A DNA stretch of 17,661 nt, from assembly GCA_045630765.1 (NCBI GenBank), contig JAZQTM010000105.1, positions 1-17,661 on the forward strand, in the 5' to 3' direction. The notes under the pieces are model-generated. The model was given only the letters and a program-made list of their open reading frames with translations, had not been told where the DNA came from and ran no database searches. Of this stretch, positions 1 to 6,971 are shown in pieces; the stretch's first letter is position 1; each line of letters opens with the position of its first letter. The translations under genes were made by a program, and so were the position numbers. The stretch comes from RGIG3009 sp045630765. Lineage in GTDB: Bacteria > Bacillota > Clostridia > Oscillospirales > Acutalibacteraceae.

Positions 1-500
1 GAAACCATCCGTTCCACCGTAACGGCGCCGATCTCGGCTGCTGTGCCGCGCCAGCCCGCGTGGGACGTGCCCACCACTTTGCGAACGGGATCTACGAAAA
101 AGAGCGGCACACAATCCGCATACTGCGTGAACAGCACAACGTTCGGCTCATCGGTGAGCAGTCCGTCGATGTCCGTATACCCGCGCTCGCGGGTGACACC
201 GCGACCGCGGTCAGCCGCCGTCGCGTTATAAATGACGGTGTGGTGTTCCTGCGCGGACACCACCGCATCTTCGTGATTTACGCCGATCGCTTTGCAAAAG
301 CGCGCAAAATTTTCGCGCACCGCAGCATCGTCATCGCCGCGCGTGAAACTTAAATTCATATGCGCGTAGATGCCGTCGCTCACTCCGCCGTGACGGGTGG
401 AAAAACCGTGCCGCACGAACGGCACCGCATCAAACGACGGGAACGTATAGTACGTAACGCCGTTTTGTTCGTGTGCTATCAGTGTTTTGCTTTGTAACAT
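1..500 (-). CDS. pgeF: PgeF/YfiH laccase-domain protein (5' part, cut by window edge)
   Basis: The first 166 codons of a PgeF/YfiH-family (laccase-domain, formerly called polyphenol oxidase) protein are present; the 3' end lies off the left edge. Family members are cytosolic enzymes with reported purine nucleoside phosphorylase/deaminase activities and a proposed peptidoglycan-editing role. The signature is clear: an N-terminal RHGFSTRHGGVS block (residues 30-41), a conserved His in AQEHH (about 86), ADCVPL with Cys130, and SHAGWRG with His147. His86, Cys130 and His147 correspond to the metal-binding/catalytic set of the family. The ATG at 498-500 is the only good start and gives a normal N-terminus, but the Shine-Dalgarno is weak (GGTGA). 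A good promoter lies immediately upstream. It is the last gene of the minus-strand housekeeping block, after bofA. Confidence 0.9.
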   Translation of the reverse strand, partial: MLQSKTLIAHEQNGVTYYTFPSFDAVPFVRHGFSTRHGGVSDGIYAHMNLSFTRGDDDAAVRENFARFCKAIGVNHEDAVVSAQEHHTVIYNATAADRGRGVTRERGYTDIDGLLTDEPNVVLFTQYADCVPLFFVDPVRKVVGTSHAGWRGTAAEIGAVTVERMV

Positions 501-516
501 CGTTATCACCGTTATC

Positions 517-546
517 AGTATACCATAAACGGCACTGCAATTGCAA
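517..546 (-). promoter_or_regulatory. sigma-A promoter of pgeF
   Basis: Reading the minus strand, TTGCAA (541-546) is followed by an 18-bp spacer and TATACT (517-522), preceded by TATGG as an extended -10. Predicted initiation near 510 would leave only about 10 nt of leader before the ATG at 500. The -35 abuts the bofA stop codon (547-549), so the gene is separately expressed even though no terminator separates it from bofA. Confidence 0.6.
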
Positions 547-807
547 TCAAATCGCCAAAATCAATTTGAGCAACAGCAAGGTGACGATGCCCGGCACGCC
601 CGCCACACACGCGATCCCCGACAACGCGTTAAGACCGAGCGACACCCCCGTGAACATCCCCGTCACGTTGACCGCCGCCAGCGCCGATGCCCCTTGCAGT
701 ACACCGCCGAGCAAGCTGCGGACGGGACGTCCCGTTTTGATGGCACCGATCAGTATAGCGATCCCGACACCTGCCGCTATACACCACAACAAAATCGTTA
801 ACCCCAC
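547..807 (-). CDS. bofA: BofA-family protein (pro-sigma-K processing inhibitor type)
   Basis: An 86-residue hydrophobic protein of the BofA family. In Bacillus, BofA sits in the outer forespore membrane with SpoIVFA and holds the SpoIVFB protease inactive until late sporulation. The sequence shows two or three membrane segments, a middle RPVRSLLGGVLQG amphipathic stretch and the family's C-terminal block NALSGIACVAGVPGIV ending in a run of Leu/Ile. Length matches Bacillus BofA (about 87 aa). The frame stays open up to 990, but the start is taken as the GTG at 805-807 because AGGAGG (816-821) lies 8 nt ahead of it and nothing homologous lies upstream. A sigma-E-like promoter precedes it. It is probably a monocistron, since a terminator separates it from secG. 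Whether it still acts on sigma-K in this lineage cannot be told from sequence. Confidence 0.85.
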   Translation of the reverse strand: MGLTILLWCIAAGVGIAILIGAIKTGRPVRSLLGGVLQGASALAAVNVTGMFTGVSLGLNALSGIACVAGVPGIVTLLLLKLILAI

Positions 808-815
808 GTTGTCCA

Positions 816-821
816 CCTCCT
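816..821 (-). promoter_or_regulatory. Ribosome binding site deciding the bofA GTG start
   Basis: AGGAGG on the minus strand, 8 nt before the GTG at 805-807. It argues against the in-frame ATGs further upstream, which would place the start inside the secG terminator region. Confidence 0.75.
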
Positions 822-828
822 CTGGTAA

Positions 829-857
829 TAGGTATGTGGACAAAACGAAAAATATGA
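829..857 (-). promoter_or_regulatory. sigma-E-like sporulation promoter of bofA
   Basis: Minus strand: TCATATT (851-857), 14-bp spacer, CATACCTA (829-836). The -35 fits the Bacillus sigma-E consensus KMATATT at every position. The spacer is in the usual 14-15 range and the -10 matches the CATAC core of CATACANT. Initiation near 823 would place the ribosome binding site (816-821) almost at the mRNA 5' end. Known biology agrees, since B. subtilis bofA is transcribed by sigma-E. No sigma-A promoter is apparent in the same gap. Confidence 0.6.
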
Positions 858-865
858 GCATAAGA

Positions 866-897
866 AAAGAGCAAGAGCGAAACCGCTCTTGCTCTTT
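866..897 (-). terminator. Rho-independent terminator of secG
   Basis: A perfect 14-bp inverted repeat (866-879 with 884-897; arm AAAGAGCAAGAGCG) with a 4-nt loop. On the minus strand the stem runs into TTTTCTTAT. It begins about 14 bp past the secG stop and separates secG from bofA. Confidence 0.9.
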
Positions 898-911
898 GTG
901 CAGAACAAAAC

Positions 912-1163
912 TTATGCGCCGAGGAATTTGGTAACGAGCATACCGGCAAGCACCAGCACGAAAAAGATGATGGCGAGGATCTTGGTCCACTTGGACAAGA
1001 ACGCATCCAACGTGCGGGCTTTTGCCTTATCCATAAAGTTTTCAGCGGCGCCGGAAATCGCACCCAGATTGGACTGGTTGCCTTCCTGTAACAAAATGAC
1101 GGCAATGATGATCAACGAAAATACGATGATAACCGCACCGATAATATATTCCCAAACTGTCAT
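912..1163 (-). CDS. secG: SecG, preprotein translocase subunit
   Basis: An 83-residue SecG, the small subunit of the SecYEG protein-conducting channel in the cytoplasmic membrane. Two membrane helices (about residues 3-23 and 59-79) flank a cytoplasmic loop carrying the family signature: LLQEGNQSNLGAISGAAENF, where SecG proteins typically have VLLQ..k..GL...GG. Length is usual for the family. The start is the ATG at 1161-1163, with AGGAGG (1171-1176) 7 nt upstream; a longer open frame to 1208 has no ribosome site. It has its own extended -10 promoter and its own terminator, so it is a monocistron. In Bacillus and many Clostridia secG precedes rnr and smpB, but here bofA follows instead. Confidence 0.93.
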   Translation of the reverse strand: MTVWEYIIGAVIIVFSLIIIAVILLQEGNQSNLGAISGAAENFMDKAKARTLDAFLSKWTKILAIIFFVLVLAGMLVTKFLGA

Positions 1164-1206
1164 GAGAATTCCTCCTAAATCCAAACAAAACTGAAATGCA
1201 ACTAAC

Positions 1207-1235
1207 ATAATACCATACTCTTTTTAAAAACGCAA
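1207..1235 (-). promoter_or_regulatory. sigma-A promoter of secG
   Basis: Minus strand: TTGCGT (1230-1235), 17-bp spacer, TATTAT (1207-1212), preceded by TATGG as an extended -10. Initiation near 1200 leaves a leader of about 37 nt containing the AGGAGG site. Confidence 0.7.
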
Positions 1236-1315
1236 GTATATTTTTAAAAGAATACGGGCAATCTAACTGCGGCGCAAATACACGTTCACTTGCGTTTGCC
1301 GTATTTGTCGCCTCG

Positions 1316-1342
1316 TTGCCGAACGGGTATCCCGTTCGGCAA
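1316..1342. repeat. Perfect 12-bp hairpin just past the parC stop
   Basis: TTGCCGAACGGG (1316-1327), loop TAT, CCCGTTCGGCAA (1331-1342). It begins 7 bp after the parC stop codon and is the only strong candidate for ending the parEC transcript. However, the T-run (1345-1351) lies on the parC-proximal side and acts as a U-tract only for plus-strand transcription. On the minus strand the stem is followed by CGAGGCGAC. It may be a terminator against antisense reading, or a 3'-stabilising hairpin. Confidence 0.6.
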
Positions 1343-1349
1343 TGATTTT

Positions 1350-3596
1350 TTACAGCAACGTCAGTTGTTCTCCGACGTCTTCGGCGAGGGGCGTTGCACC
1401 CGCGGCGGGCAACGATTTGGTGCGATAGCGCGCCGCTTTGACCGACATACCATCCTCAAACGGGACAACCTCGTTTAAGCGGTGCTGTCCTTTGAGTGTC
1501 ATCGCCTGAACACCTTGCGTGTCGCGGGTGGTTTTGGGAGCGATGGCGCCGGTATGCACGATCAGCCGTCTGCCGGAAGTGGAAATCAACATAAACTCGC
1601 GGTCTTCTTCTACGTGGAACATCGCGACAAGCGGCGATTTGACCGAATACGCGGCAATCAACTTGCGGCGATTGGTCTTGGTGGCGTACGACGCCATATC
1701 CACTTTTGCGACCTTACCGTTTTCAAAGAAGAACAGCATATAACCGGTATATTTTTCGGTGACGATCATCTTCAACGCATTTTCACCGTCGTCAAAGCCG
1801 AGTTTCGCGCCGACGAAATCACCCATCGCGCTCGCTTTGGTATCGGCAAAATCAGCGGCTTTGGATTTATAAACCGTACCCGCGTCACTGAAGAACAGCA
1901 ATTCCATACGGTTGCCGGTTTCCACCGTTTGGATAATACTGTCGCCCTCTTTTAGGCGCTGCTCGCCGCTCATACGGAGTGACTGCGGCGTGATCTTCTT
2001 GAAATAACCGCCCGCCGTAAAGAACAACGTACACGGATAATCGGGGACGAGTTCCTCTGCCGCCTCTTTTTCCTCTTTGAGGTCGGTGGCGTAAATGAGC
2101 GTCGTCTTACGCGGTTGTCCGTATTTTTTGGCGACCGCGCGCAGTTCTTCGATGATGATGGTCTTGACACGGCTGCGGCTGTTTAAGATCGCTTCAAGAT
2201 CTTCGACCTCCGCCTCCAGACGTTCAACTTCATCAAGACGTTTTAAGATGTATTCGCGGTTCAAATGGCGCAGTTTGATTTCGGCTACATATTCCGCCTG
2301 CACCTCGTCGATGCCGAAACCGATCATCAAGTTCGGCACGACCTCGACTTCTTCATCGGTATCGCGCACGATGCGCACCGCTTTATCAATGTCTAACAGG
2401 ATCTTCTGCAAGCCGCGCAACAAATGCAATTTTTCTTTGGCGCGGTTGAGATCGTACACCACGCGGCGGCGGACACATTCGATACGGAACGCCGTCCACT
2501 CCTCAAGCAGTGCGCGCACACCCAGTACCTGCGGTACACCCGCGATCAGCACGTTAAAGTTACAGCCGAACGAATCCTCCAGCGGAGTGGCGGCATAGAG
2601 TTTCGCCATCACCTTGTCGGGATCGGTGCCGCGCTTTAAGTCGATGGTGATCTTAAGACCGTTCAAGTCGGTTTCGTTACGGATATCGTTGATCTCGCGT
2701 ATTTTACCCGCTTTGACGAGCTCGGTCACCTTTGCGACGATCGCTTCCACGGTGGTGGAATACGGGATTTGCGTAACGTCAATGCAGTTGTTGGATTTAT
2801 CGTAAGTATACACCGCACGGACACGGACACTGCCGCGACCGGTATCGTAAATTTTCTGCAATTCGTCACGGTTGTAGATGAGTTGTCCCCCGCTCGGGAA
2901 ATCGGGCGCCTGCAAGGTGGAGAGCACGTCGTGCTCGGAATCTTTCATCAACGCAATGGCGGTTTCGCACACCTCTGCGAGGTTGAACGAGCAGATATTG
3001 CTCGCCATACCGACCGCAATACCGAGGTTGTTATTGACCAAAATTGACGGGAACGTGACGGGCAACAGCGACGGCTCTTTCATCGTGTTGTCGTAGTTGT
3101 CGACGAAATCCACCGTTTCTTTGTCGATGTCACGGAACAATTCGCCCGCGATGGGCGCAAGTTTCGCTTCGGTGTAACGCGAAGCGGCACATTCGATATC
3201 CGACGAATACGCTTTACCGAAGTTACCTTTGGATTCCACAAACGGGTGCAAAAGCGATTCGTTACCGCGGGAGAGGCGCACCATCGTATCGTAAATGGCG
3301 GCGTCGCCGTGGGGGTTTAAGCGCATCGTCTGACCCGCGATGTTTGCGGATTTAATCAGCGAGCCGTTTAACAAACCCATCTTGTACATCGTATACAAGA
3401 GTTTGCGATGAGAGGGCTTGAAACCGTCGATCTCAGGGATAGCACGGGACATAATAACACTCATCGTGTACGGCATATAGTTTTGGAGCAGCGTATCGGT
3501 AATGGGTTGTTGCTCCACGTCACCCGCGCCCGCAATGTGCGCGTTTTGCGGCAACGTATTGGCTTCTTGTTGGGGGTCCTTTTTCTTTTTTGCCAT
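1350..3596 (-). CDS. parC: ParC-type DNA topoisomerase IV subunit A
   Basis: A 748-residue type IIA topoisomerase A subunit (breakage-reunion subunit). It pairs with the adjacent ParE to pass one DNA duplex through another, mainly for decatenation. The breakage-reunion core spans about 30-480 with catalytic Tyr141 in AASRYTEAKL. The quinolone-region motif is NPHGDAAIYD (95-103), with Ala99 where many homologues have Ser and Asp103 at the usual acidic position. A long coiled-coil arm (about 385-510) is followed by a beta-pinwheel C-terminal domain ending near GVQAMTLK. I see no GyrA-box (QRRGGKG), which supports a topo IV-like decatenase rather than a supercoiling gyrase. The start ATG (3594-3596) has AGGAGG (3607-3612) ahead. 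It lies 17 bp after parE in the same operon. It might equally be named a second GyrA-like subunit. Confidence 0.88.
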   Translation of the reverse strand: MAKKKKDPQQEANTLPQNAHIAGAGDVEQQPITDTLLQNYMPYTMSVIMSRAIPEIDGFKPSHRKLLYTMYKMGLLNGSLIKSANIAGQTMRLNPHGDAAIYDTMVRLSRGNESLLHPFVESKGNFGKAYSSDIECAASRYTEAKLAPIAGELFRDIDKETVDFVDNYDNTMKEPSLLPVTFPSILVNNNLGIAVGMASNICSFNLAEVCETAIALMKDSEHDVLSTLQAPDFPSGGQLIYNRDELQKIYDTGRGSVRVRAVYTYDKSNNCIDVTQIPYSTTVEAIVAKVTELVKAGKIREINDIRNETDLNGLKITIDLKRGTDPDKVMAKLYAATPLEDSFGCNFNVLIAGVPQVLGVRALLEEWTAFRIECVRRRVVYDLNRAKEKLHLLRGLQKILLDIDKAVRIVRDTDEEVEVVPNLMIGFGIDEVQAEYVAEIKLRHLNREYILKRLDEVERLEAEVEDLEAILNSRSRVKTIIIEELRAVAKKYGQPRKTTLIYATDLKEEKEAAEELVPDYPCTLFFTAGGYFKKITPQSLRMSGEQRLKEGDSIIQTVETGNRMELLFFSDAGTVYKSKAADFADTKASAMGDFVGAKLGFDDGENALKMIVTEKYTGYMLFFFENGKVAKVDMASYATKTNRRKLIAAYSVKSPLVAMFHVEEDREFMLISTSGRRLIVHTGAIAPKTTRDTQGVQAMTLKGQHRLNEVVPFEDGMSVKAARYRTKSLPAAGATPLAEDVGEQLTLL

Positions 3597-3613
3597 CGAT
3601 CATGTCCCTCCTC

Positions 3614-5596
3614 TCATTCCAGATCCAGCATATCGAGGTATTCGGCGCCGTGCTCGGCGATCATCCGTTTACGTCCGTCAAGATCGTCACCGAGCAGTAC
3701 GTCAAACAGTTCGGCGGTTTTCTCCACGTCACACGGATTGACTTTGATAAGACGGCGCGTCGGCGGATTCATCGTGGTGAGCGACATCATAGCGGGCTCG
3801 TTTTCACCAAGTCCCTTGGAGCGCTGAATGGTATATTTCTTGTCGCCGATCTCATCGAGAATCTCGGCTTTTTCGCGATCGTTGTAGGCAAAGTACGTGT
3901 CGGTCTTGGTATTGATCTCATACAGCGGGGTTTCCGCGATATACACGTAACCTTGCTCGATCAGTGTGGGCGTTAACCGATACAGCATCGCGAGAATCAG
4001 CGTGCGGATCTGGAAACCGTCCACGTCGGCATCGGTACAGATAATGATCTTGGAAAAGCGCAGTGCCGACAAGTCAAAGGTTGCCAAATTCTTGTTGGAT
4101 TTGGATTTGACTTCCACACCGCAGCCCATCACCTTTAAAAGGTTGACGATGATCTCGCTTTTGAAGATCTTATCAAATTCCGCTTTTAAGCAGTTTAAGA
4201 TCTTACCGCGAACGGGGATGACCGCTTGGAATTCCGAGTTGCGCGCCTGAATACACGCGCCCATAGCGGATTTACCCTCCACGATAAACAACTCACGCTG
4301 GGCAACGTCGCGGGTTCGGCAATCCACAAAGCCGGGCACGCGGGAGGCAAGATCGTTGCCCGATTGCAACGTTTTCTTTAAGTTCAAACGCGTGGTTTCG
4401 GCTTTTTCACGGCTGCGTTTATTGACGAGCACCTGATCGCACAAGCGGTCGGCGTCCGCCTTGTTTTCAAGGAAATACGCTTCCAAGCGATCTTTCAGGA
4501 ATTTGGTCATCGCTTCTTGGATAAACGTATTGGTGATGGCTTTTTTGGTCTGGTTTTCGTACGACGTCTGCGTAGAGAACGACGAGGATACCAGCACAAG
4601 GCAATCCTGCACGTCTTGGAACGTGATCTTGCTTTCGTTTTTCAGGTATTTGCCGTTTTGCTTCAAATACGCGTCGATCTGCGACACGAATGCCGAGCGC
4701 ACCGCTTTTTCGGGCGCACCGCCGTGTTCCAGCCAGCTGGAGTTGTGATAGTATTCCAACAGGTTTATCTTGTTGGAAATGCACATCGCAACGTTAAACT
4801 TAACCTTGTATTCCGGCTTGTCCTCACGGTCGCGGCCGCGGCGTTCCGCCGTCCATACCTGCACGTCGGTCATACCGTCCTCGCCGACGAGTTCGGTCAC
4901 ATAATCGGCAATACCGTTTTGGTAGATGAATTCTTTGGTTTCAAAGCTTCTGCCCTTTTGGTCTTTTAAGACGAACAGCAAGTTCGGGTTGACGATGGCT
5001 TGCCGTTTGATGATGTCTTCAAAATAGGTGATCGGCACCGCCGTATCGGTAAACACTTCACGATCGGGCATCCAACGAATGGTGGTACCCGTATCGCGTT
5101 TCGCGTACGGCTCTTTTTGCAAGCCGCCGACGTTTTCACCCTTTTCAAAATGCAACGTGTACTTGAATCCGTCGCGGCGCACCTCGACGTCCATATACGC
5201 GGACGAATACTGCGTGGCGCACGCGCCCAAACCGTTAAGTCCGAGCGAGAATTCATAGTTTTCACCGCTGTTGGTGTTGTATTTACCGCCCGCGTACAAT
5301 TCACAGAAAACAAGTTCCCAGTTGTAGCGGTTTTCTTTTTGGTTGAAATCCACGGGGATACCGCGACCGAAGTCCTGCACCTCGATGGAGCCGTCCTCAA
5401 ACCGCGTGGTGATGATCTTATTACCGTGTCCTTCGCGTGCTTCGTCGATGGAGTTGGATAAGATCTCAAACACCGCGTGTTGACAGCCTTCCAGTCCGTC
5501 CGAGCCGAAAATAACGGCAGGGCGTTTACGTACTCGGTCCGCGCCTTTGAGCGAGGAGATACTTTCGTTATCGTAGTTTGGCTTTTTTGTTGCCAT
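3614..5596 (-). CDS. parE: ParE-type DNA topoisomerase IV subunit B (divergent)
   Basis: A 660-residue ATPase subunit of a type IIA topoisomerase. Visible parts: GHKL ATPase domain with FEILSNSIDEA (catalytic Glu44, Asn48), QDFGRGIPV (Asp75, Arg78) and GLNGLG (119-124); transducer domain with the QTK motif (349-351); TOPRIM domain with VEGKSAMG (Glu440), PVRGKILN, TDADVDGFQIRTL (Asp522-Asp526) and the C-terminal QRSKGLGE block (591-598). Catalytic carboxylates and QTK lysine are kept. Several usually invariant neighbours differ (EGDSAGG is EGKSAMG, GLHGVG is GLNGLG), as in the divergent ParE group of Clostridia. Two in-frame ATGs exist (5605, 5596); the second is chosen because AAAGGA (5605-5610) lies 8 nt before it but overlaps the first. 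It is the first gene of parE-parC. Confidence 0.87.
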   Translation of the reverse strand: MATKKPNYDNESISSLKGADRVRKRPAVIFGSDGLEGCQHAVFEILSNSIDEAREGHGNKIITTRFEDGSIEVQDFGRGIPVDFNQKENRYNWELVFCELYAGGKYNTNSGENYEFSLGLNGLGACATQYSSAYMDVEVRRDGFKYTLHFEKGENVGGLQKEPYAKRDTGTTIRWMPDREVFTDTAVPITYFEDIIKRQAIVNPNLLFVLKDQKGRSFETKEFIYQNGIADYVTELVGEDGMTDVQVWTAERRGRDREDKPEYKVKFNVAMCISNKINLLEYYHNSSWLEHGGAPEKAVRSAFVSQIDAYLKQNGKYLKNESKITFQDVQDCLVLVSSSFSTQTSYENQTKKAITNTFIQEAMTKFLKDRLEAYFLENKADADRLCDQVLVNKRSREKAETTRLNLKKTLQSGNDLASRVPGFVDCRTRDVAQRELFIVEGKSAMGACIQARNSEFQAVIPVRGKILNCLKAEFDKIFKSEIIVNLLKVMGCGVEVKSKSNKNLATFDLSALRFSKIIICTDADVDGFQIRTLILAMLYRLTPTLIEQGYVYIAETPLYEINTKTDTYFAYNDREKAEILDEIGDKKYTIQRSKGLGENEPAMMSLTTMNPPTRRLIKVNPCDVEKTAELFDVLLGDDLDGRKRMIAEHGAEYLDMLDLE

Positions 5597-5604
5597 TTTC
5601 TTCA

Positions 5605-5610
5605 TCCTTT
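5605..5610 (-). promoter_or_regulatory. Ribosome binding site deciding the parE start
   Basis: AAAGGA on the minus strand lies 8 nt before the ATG at 5594-5596 and overlaps the upstream in-frame ATG at 5603-5605, so that ATG cannot use it. Confidence 0.65.
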
Positions 5611-5642
5611 AACTGCTAAATATAGAGCCATATATACTCTAT

Positions 5643-5670
5643 TTTATACCATATATAGGGGTTTCGTCAA
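5643..5670 (-). promoter_or_regulatory. sigma-A promoter of parE-parC
   Basis: Minus strand: TTGACG (5665-5670), 16-bp spacer ending TATGG, TATAAA (5643-5648). An inverted repeat ATAGAG/CTCTAT (5622-5627, 5637-5642) sits just downstream, over the expected start of transcription. It could be an operator or a chance feature of this A+T-rich gap. Confidence 0.65.
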
Positions 5671-5695
5671 GTTTGAAATTTTCTGAAAATTTTAA

Positions 5696-5724
5696 TAGAC
5701 TCTTGTCGGTTTTCGTTGTATAAT
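5696..5724 (+). promoter_or_regulatory. Promoter of the NAGPA-LysR operon
   Basis: A perfect TATAAT (5719-5724) with a moderate -35, TAGACT (5696-5701, four of six matches), at a 17-bp spacing. It points away from the parE promoter; the two share a divergent intergenic region of about 160 bp. The AAAGGGGGA ribosome site (about 5743-5751) lies 8 nt before the ATG at 5760. Confidence 0.55.
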
Positions 5725-5759
5725 AAGTAGGTATCTAAAAAGAAAGGGGGAATCGGTCG

Positions 5760-6773
5760 ATGGATGCGCTGACACTTGAACAAATCATCGAAGTACAGGT
5801 TGCCGAAGAACTGGCACAACAAGAAAAGAAACCGCGCAAGCCGAAGAAAATACGGATCCGCTTCCCCGTTTTGCTCTTGGACGTCGTGTTGGCGGGTGTG
5901 CTGCTTTGCGTGTTTGCACTGTTTCATCACGTCATTCCGTTTTCGGTAGACGTCACAAAACCGGTCGTCCCCCCTGTTACCGACGAAGAACCCAATCAAC
6001 CCGAATCCAACGTCGTTGAAGCTCCTTTCACCGCCGAGGTGGTGAAAACCGAGAATTCGTATACCAGCCAAAACATCGCGCTCTCGGTGGAAAAACGCAC
6101 CAAGGGCGAAGGTGCTTCGCTCGTCACCTATTACGTGGCGGACATTCAACTGAAATCCATCGACTGCTTCCGCACCGCGTTTGCACAGGATAAGTTCGGT
6201 AAAAACATCAAAGAGGACGTGTTACCCCTCGCCGAGCGACACGGGGCGATCTTTGCCACGTCGGGCGATTATTACGGTATGAACGCATCCCGCACCGTCA
6301 TTCGCAACGGCACCTTGTACCGTGCCTCCGACGTGGACGGGGATTTGTGCGTGTTGTACCGCGACGGGTCGATGAAGATCTTTTACGACCGTGATCCGTT
6401 TGATGCTGAGGCGGAAATGGAAAACGGCGCGTGGCAGGCGTGGAGTTTCGGTCCGTCCTTGTTCCAAAAAGACGGTACCCCGATCACCGCGTACGGCGGA
6501 TATTTGGCGAAAGATCATCCGCGCTGCGCCATCGGGTATTACGAGGCGGGGCATTACGTTCTCGTCGTGGTGGACGGGCGCGATACCGGTTACTCGCAAG
6601 GGCTGACGATGGTAGAGCTCGCCAATCTGATGAAAGAACTCGGTTGCACCGCCGCGTATAACTTGGACGGCGGACAGACCGCGCAGATGGTCTTTGACGG
6701 AAAAATGGTCAACCAGCCGTATCAGAACGGACGCGTCGTCAGTGATATTTTGTATATCGGAGAGGTGGAGTGA
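5760..6773 (+). CDS. Membrane-anchored phosphodiester glycosidase family protein (NAGPA domain)
   Basis: A 337-residue protein with a short charged cytoplasmic N-terminus rich in Lys/Arg (22-34), one membrane helix (about 35-57), a Pro-rich linker (67-83) and an extracytoplasmic NAGPA domain (about 115-335). Family landmarks are GDYYGMNAS, HPRCAIGYYEAG, VVVDGRD, GLTMVELANLMKELGC and the YNLDGGQTA motif (about 300-308). The founding member, mammalian uncovering enzyme, cleaves GlcNAc-1-phosphodiesters. Bacterial homologues are thought to act on surface glycans or phosphodiester-linked sugars, but the substrate is unknown here. The N-terminus looks like an uncleaved anchor, not a signal peptide. 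It is the first gene of a three-gene operon and its stop overlaps the next start (TGATG). Family assignment is confident; substrate is not. Confidence 0.85.
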   Translation: MDALTLEQIIEVQVAEELAQQEKKPRKPKKIRIRFPVLLLDVVLAGVLLCVFALFHHVIPFSVDVTKPVVPPVTDEEPNQPESNVVEAPFTAEVVKTENSYTSQNIALSVEKRTKGEGASLVTYYVADIQLKSIDCFRTAFAQDKFGKNIKEDVLPLAERHGAIFATSGDYYGMNASRTVIRNGTLYRASDVDGDLCVLYRDGSMKIFYDRDPFDAEAEMENGAWQAWSFGPSLFQKDGTPITAYGGYLAKDHPRCAIGYYEAGHYVLVVVDGRDTGYSQGLTMVELANLMKELGCTAAYNLDGGQTAQMVFDGKMVNQPYQNGRVVSDILYIGEVE

Positions 6774-6967
6774 TGATGAAACGTATTTTCGCACATGCCG
6801 CCATTATCCTCACGCTCGTTCTCTTAACCCTGCTCATCTTTGATTATTTTAATCCGTCCATGGATTTTATCAACAACGCTATCACAAAGGTGATGGTCGG
6901 TGCATTTTGCATCGTCAGTCTGATCAACGCCGCACTGGTGCTGATCGCCATCCGCCGAGGGAGGTGA
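6773..6967 (+). CDS. Small two-helix membrane protein, function unknown
   Basis: A 64-residue protein with two hydrophobic segments (about residues 5-23 and 38-59) joined by a short FNPSMDFINNAITK loop and ending in the basic IRRGR tail. I do not recognise a family. ATGA overlap with the NAGPA gene (its stop is 6771-6773) suggests translational coupling. Alternative starts are a GTG at 6770 and a second ATG at 6776. AGGTGG at 6763-6768 is 7 nt from 6776 and 4 nt from 6773, so the exact start is uncertain by a codon. Its stop lies within the ribosome binding site of the LysR gene. The position between a membrane-anchored enzyme and a regulator suggests an accessory membrane role, which is inference only. 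Confidence 0.7.
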   Translation: MMKRIFAHAAIILTLVLLTLLIFDYFNPSMDFINNAITKVMVGAFCIVSLINAALVLIAIRRGR

Positions 6968-6971
6968 CGGT

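Noticed and set aside
866..897. Possible repeat-array or small RNA origin of the long hairpin
   Set aside because: It is a single inverted repeat followed by a T-rich run in the direction of secG transcription, which is fully explained as an intrinsic terminator.
547..990. Longer BofA start at an upstream in-frame ATG
   Set aside because: The extension would run through the secG terminator and part of secG; the GTG at 807 has an ideal ribosome binding site and gives the usual family length.
629..1105. A 158-codon minus-strand open frame overlapping secG and bofA
   Set aside because: It lies across two recognised genes and the terminator between them, is out of frame with both, and its Arg/Ser-rich translation has no family features.
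1482..2598. Plus-strand open frames of 157 and 167 codons
   Set aside because: Antisense shadows of parC; they are rich in Arg/Ser or Phe/His/Arg as expected from reading a coding strand backward.
5667..6149. A 160-codon minus-strand open frame opposite the NAGPA gene
   Set aside because: It would run through the divergent promoter region and is antisense to a recognised gene; it has no ribosome site or family signature.
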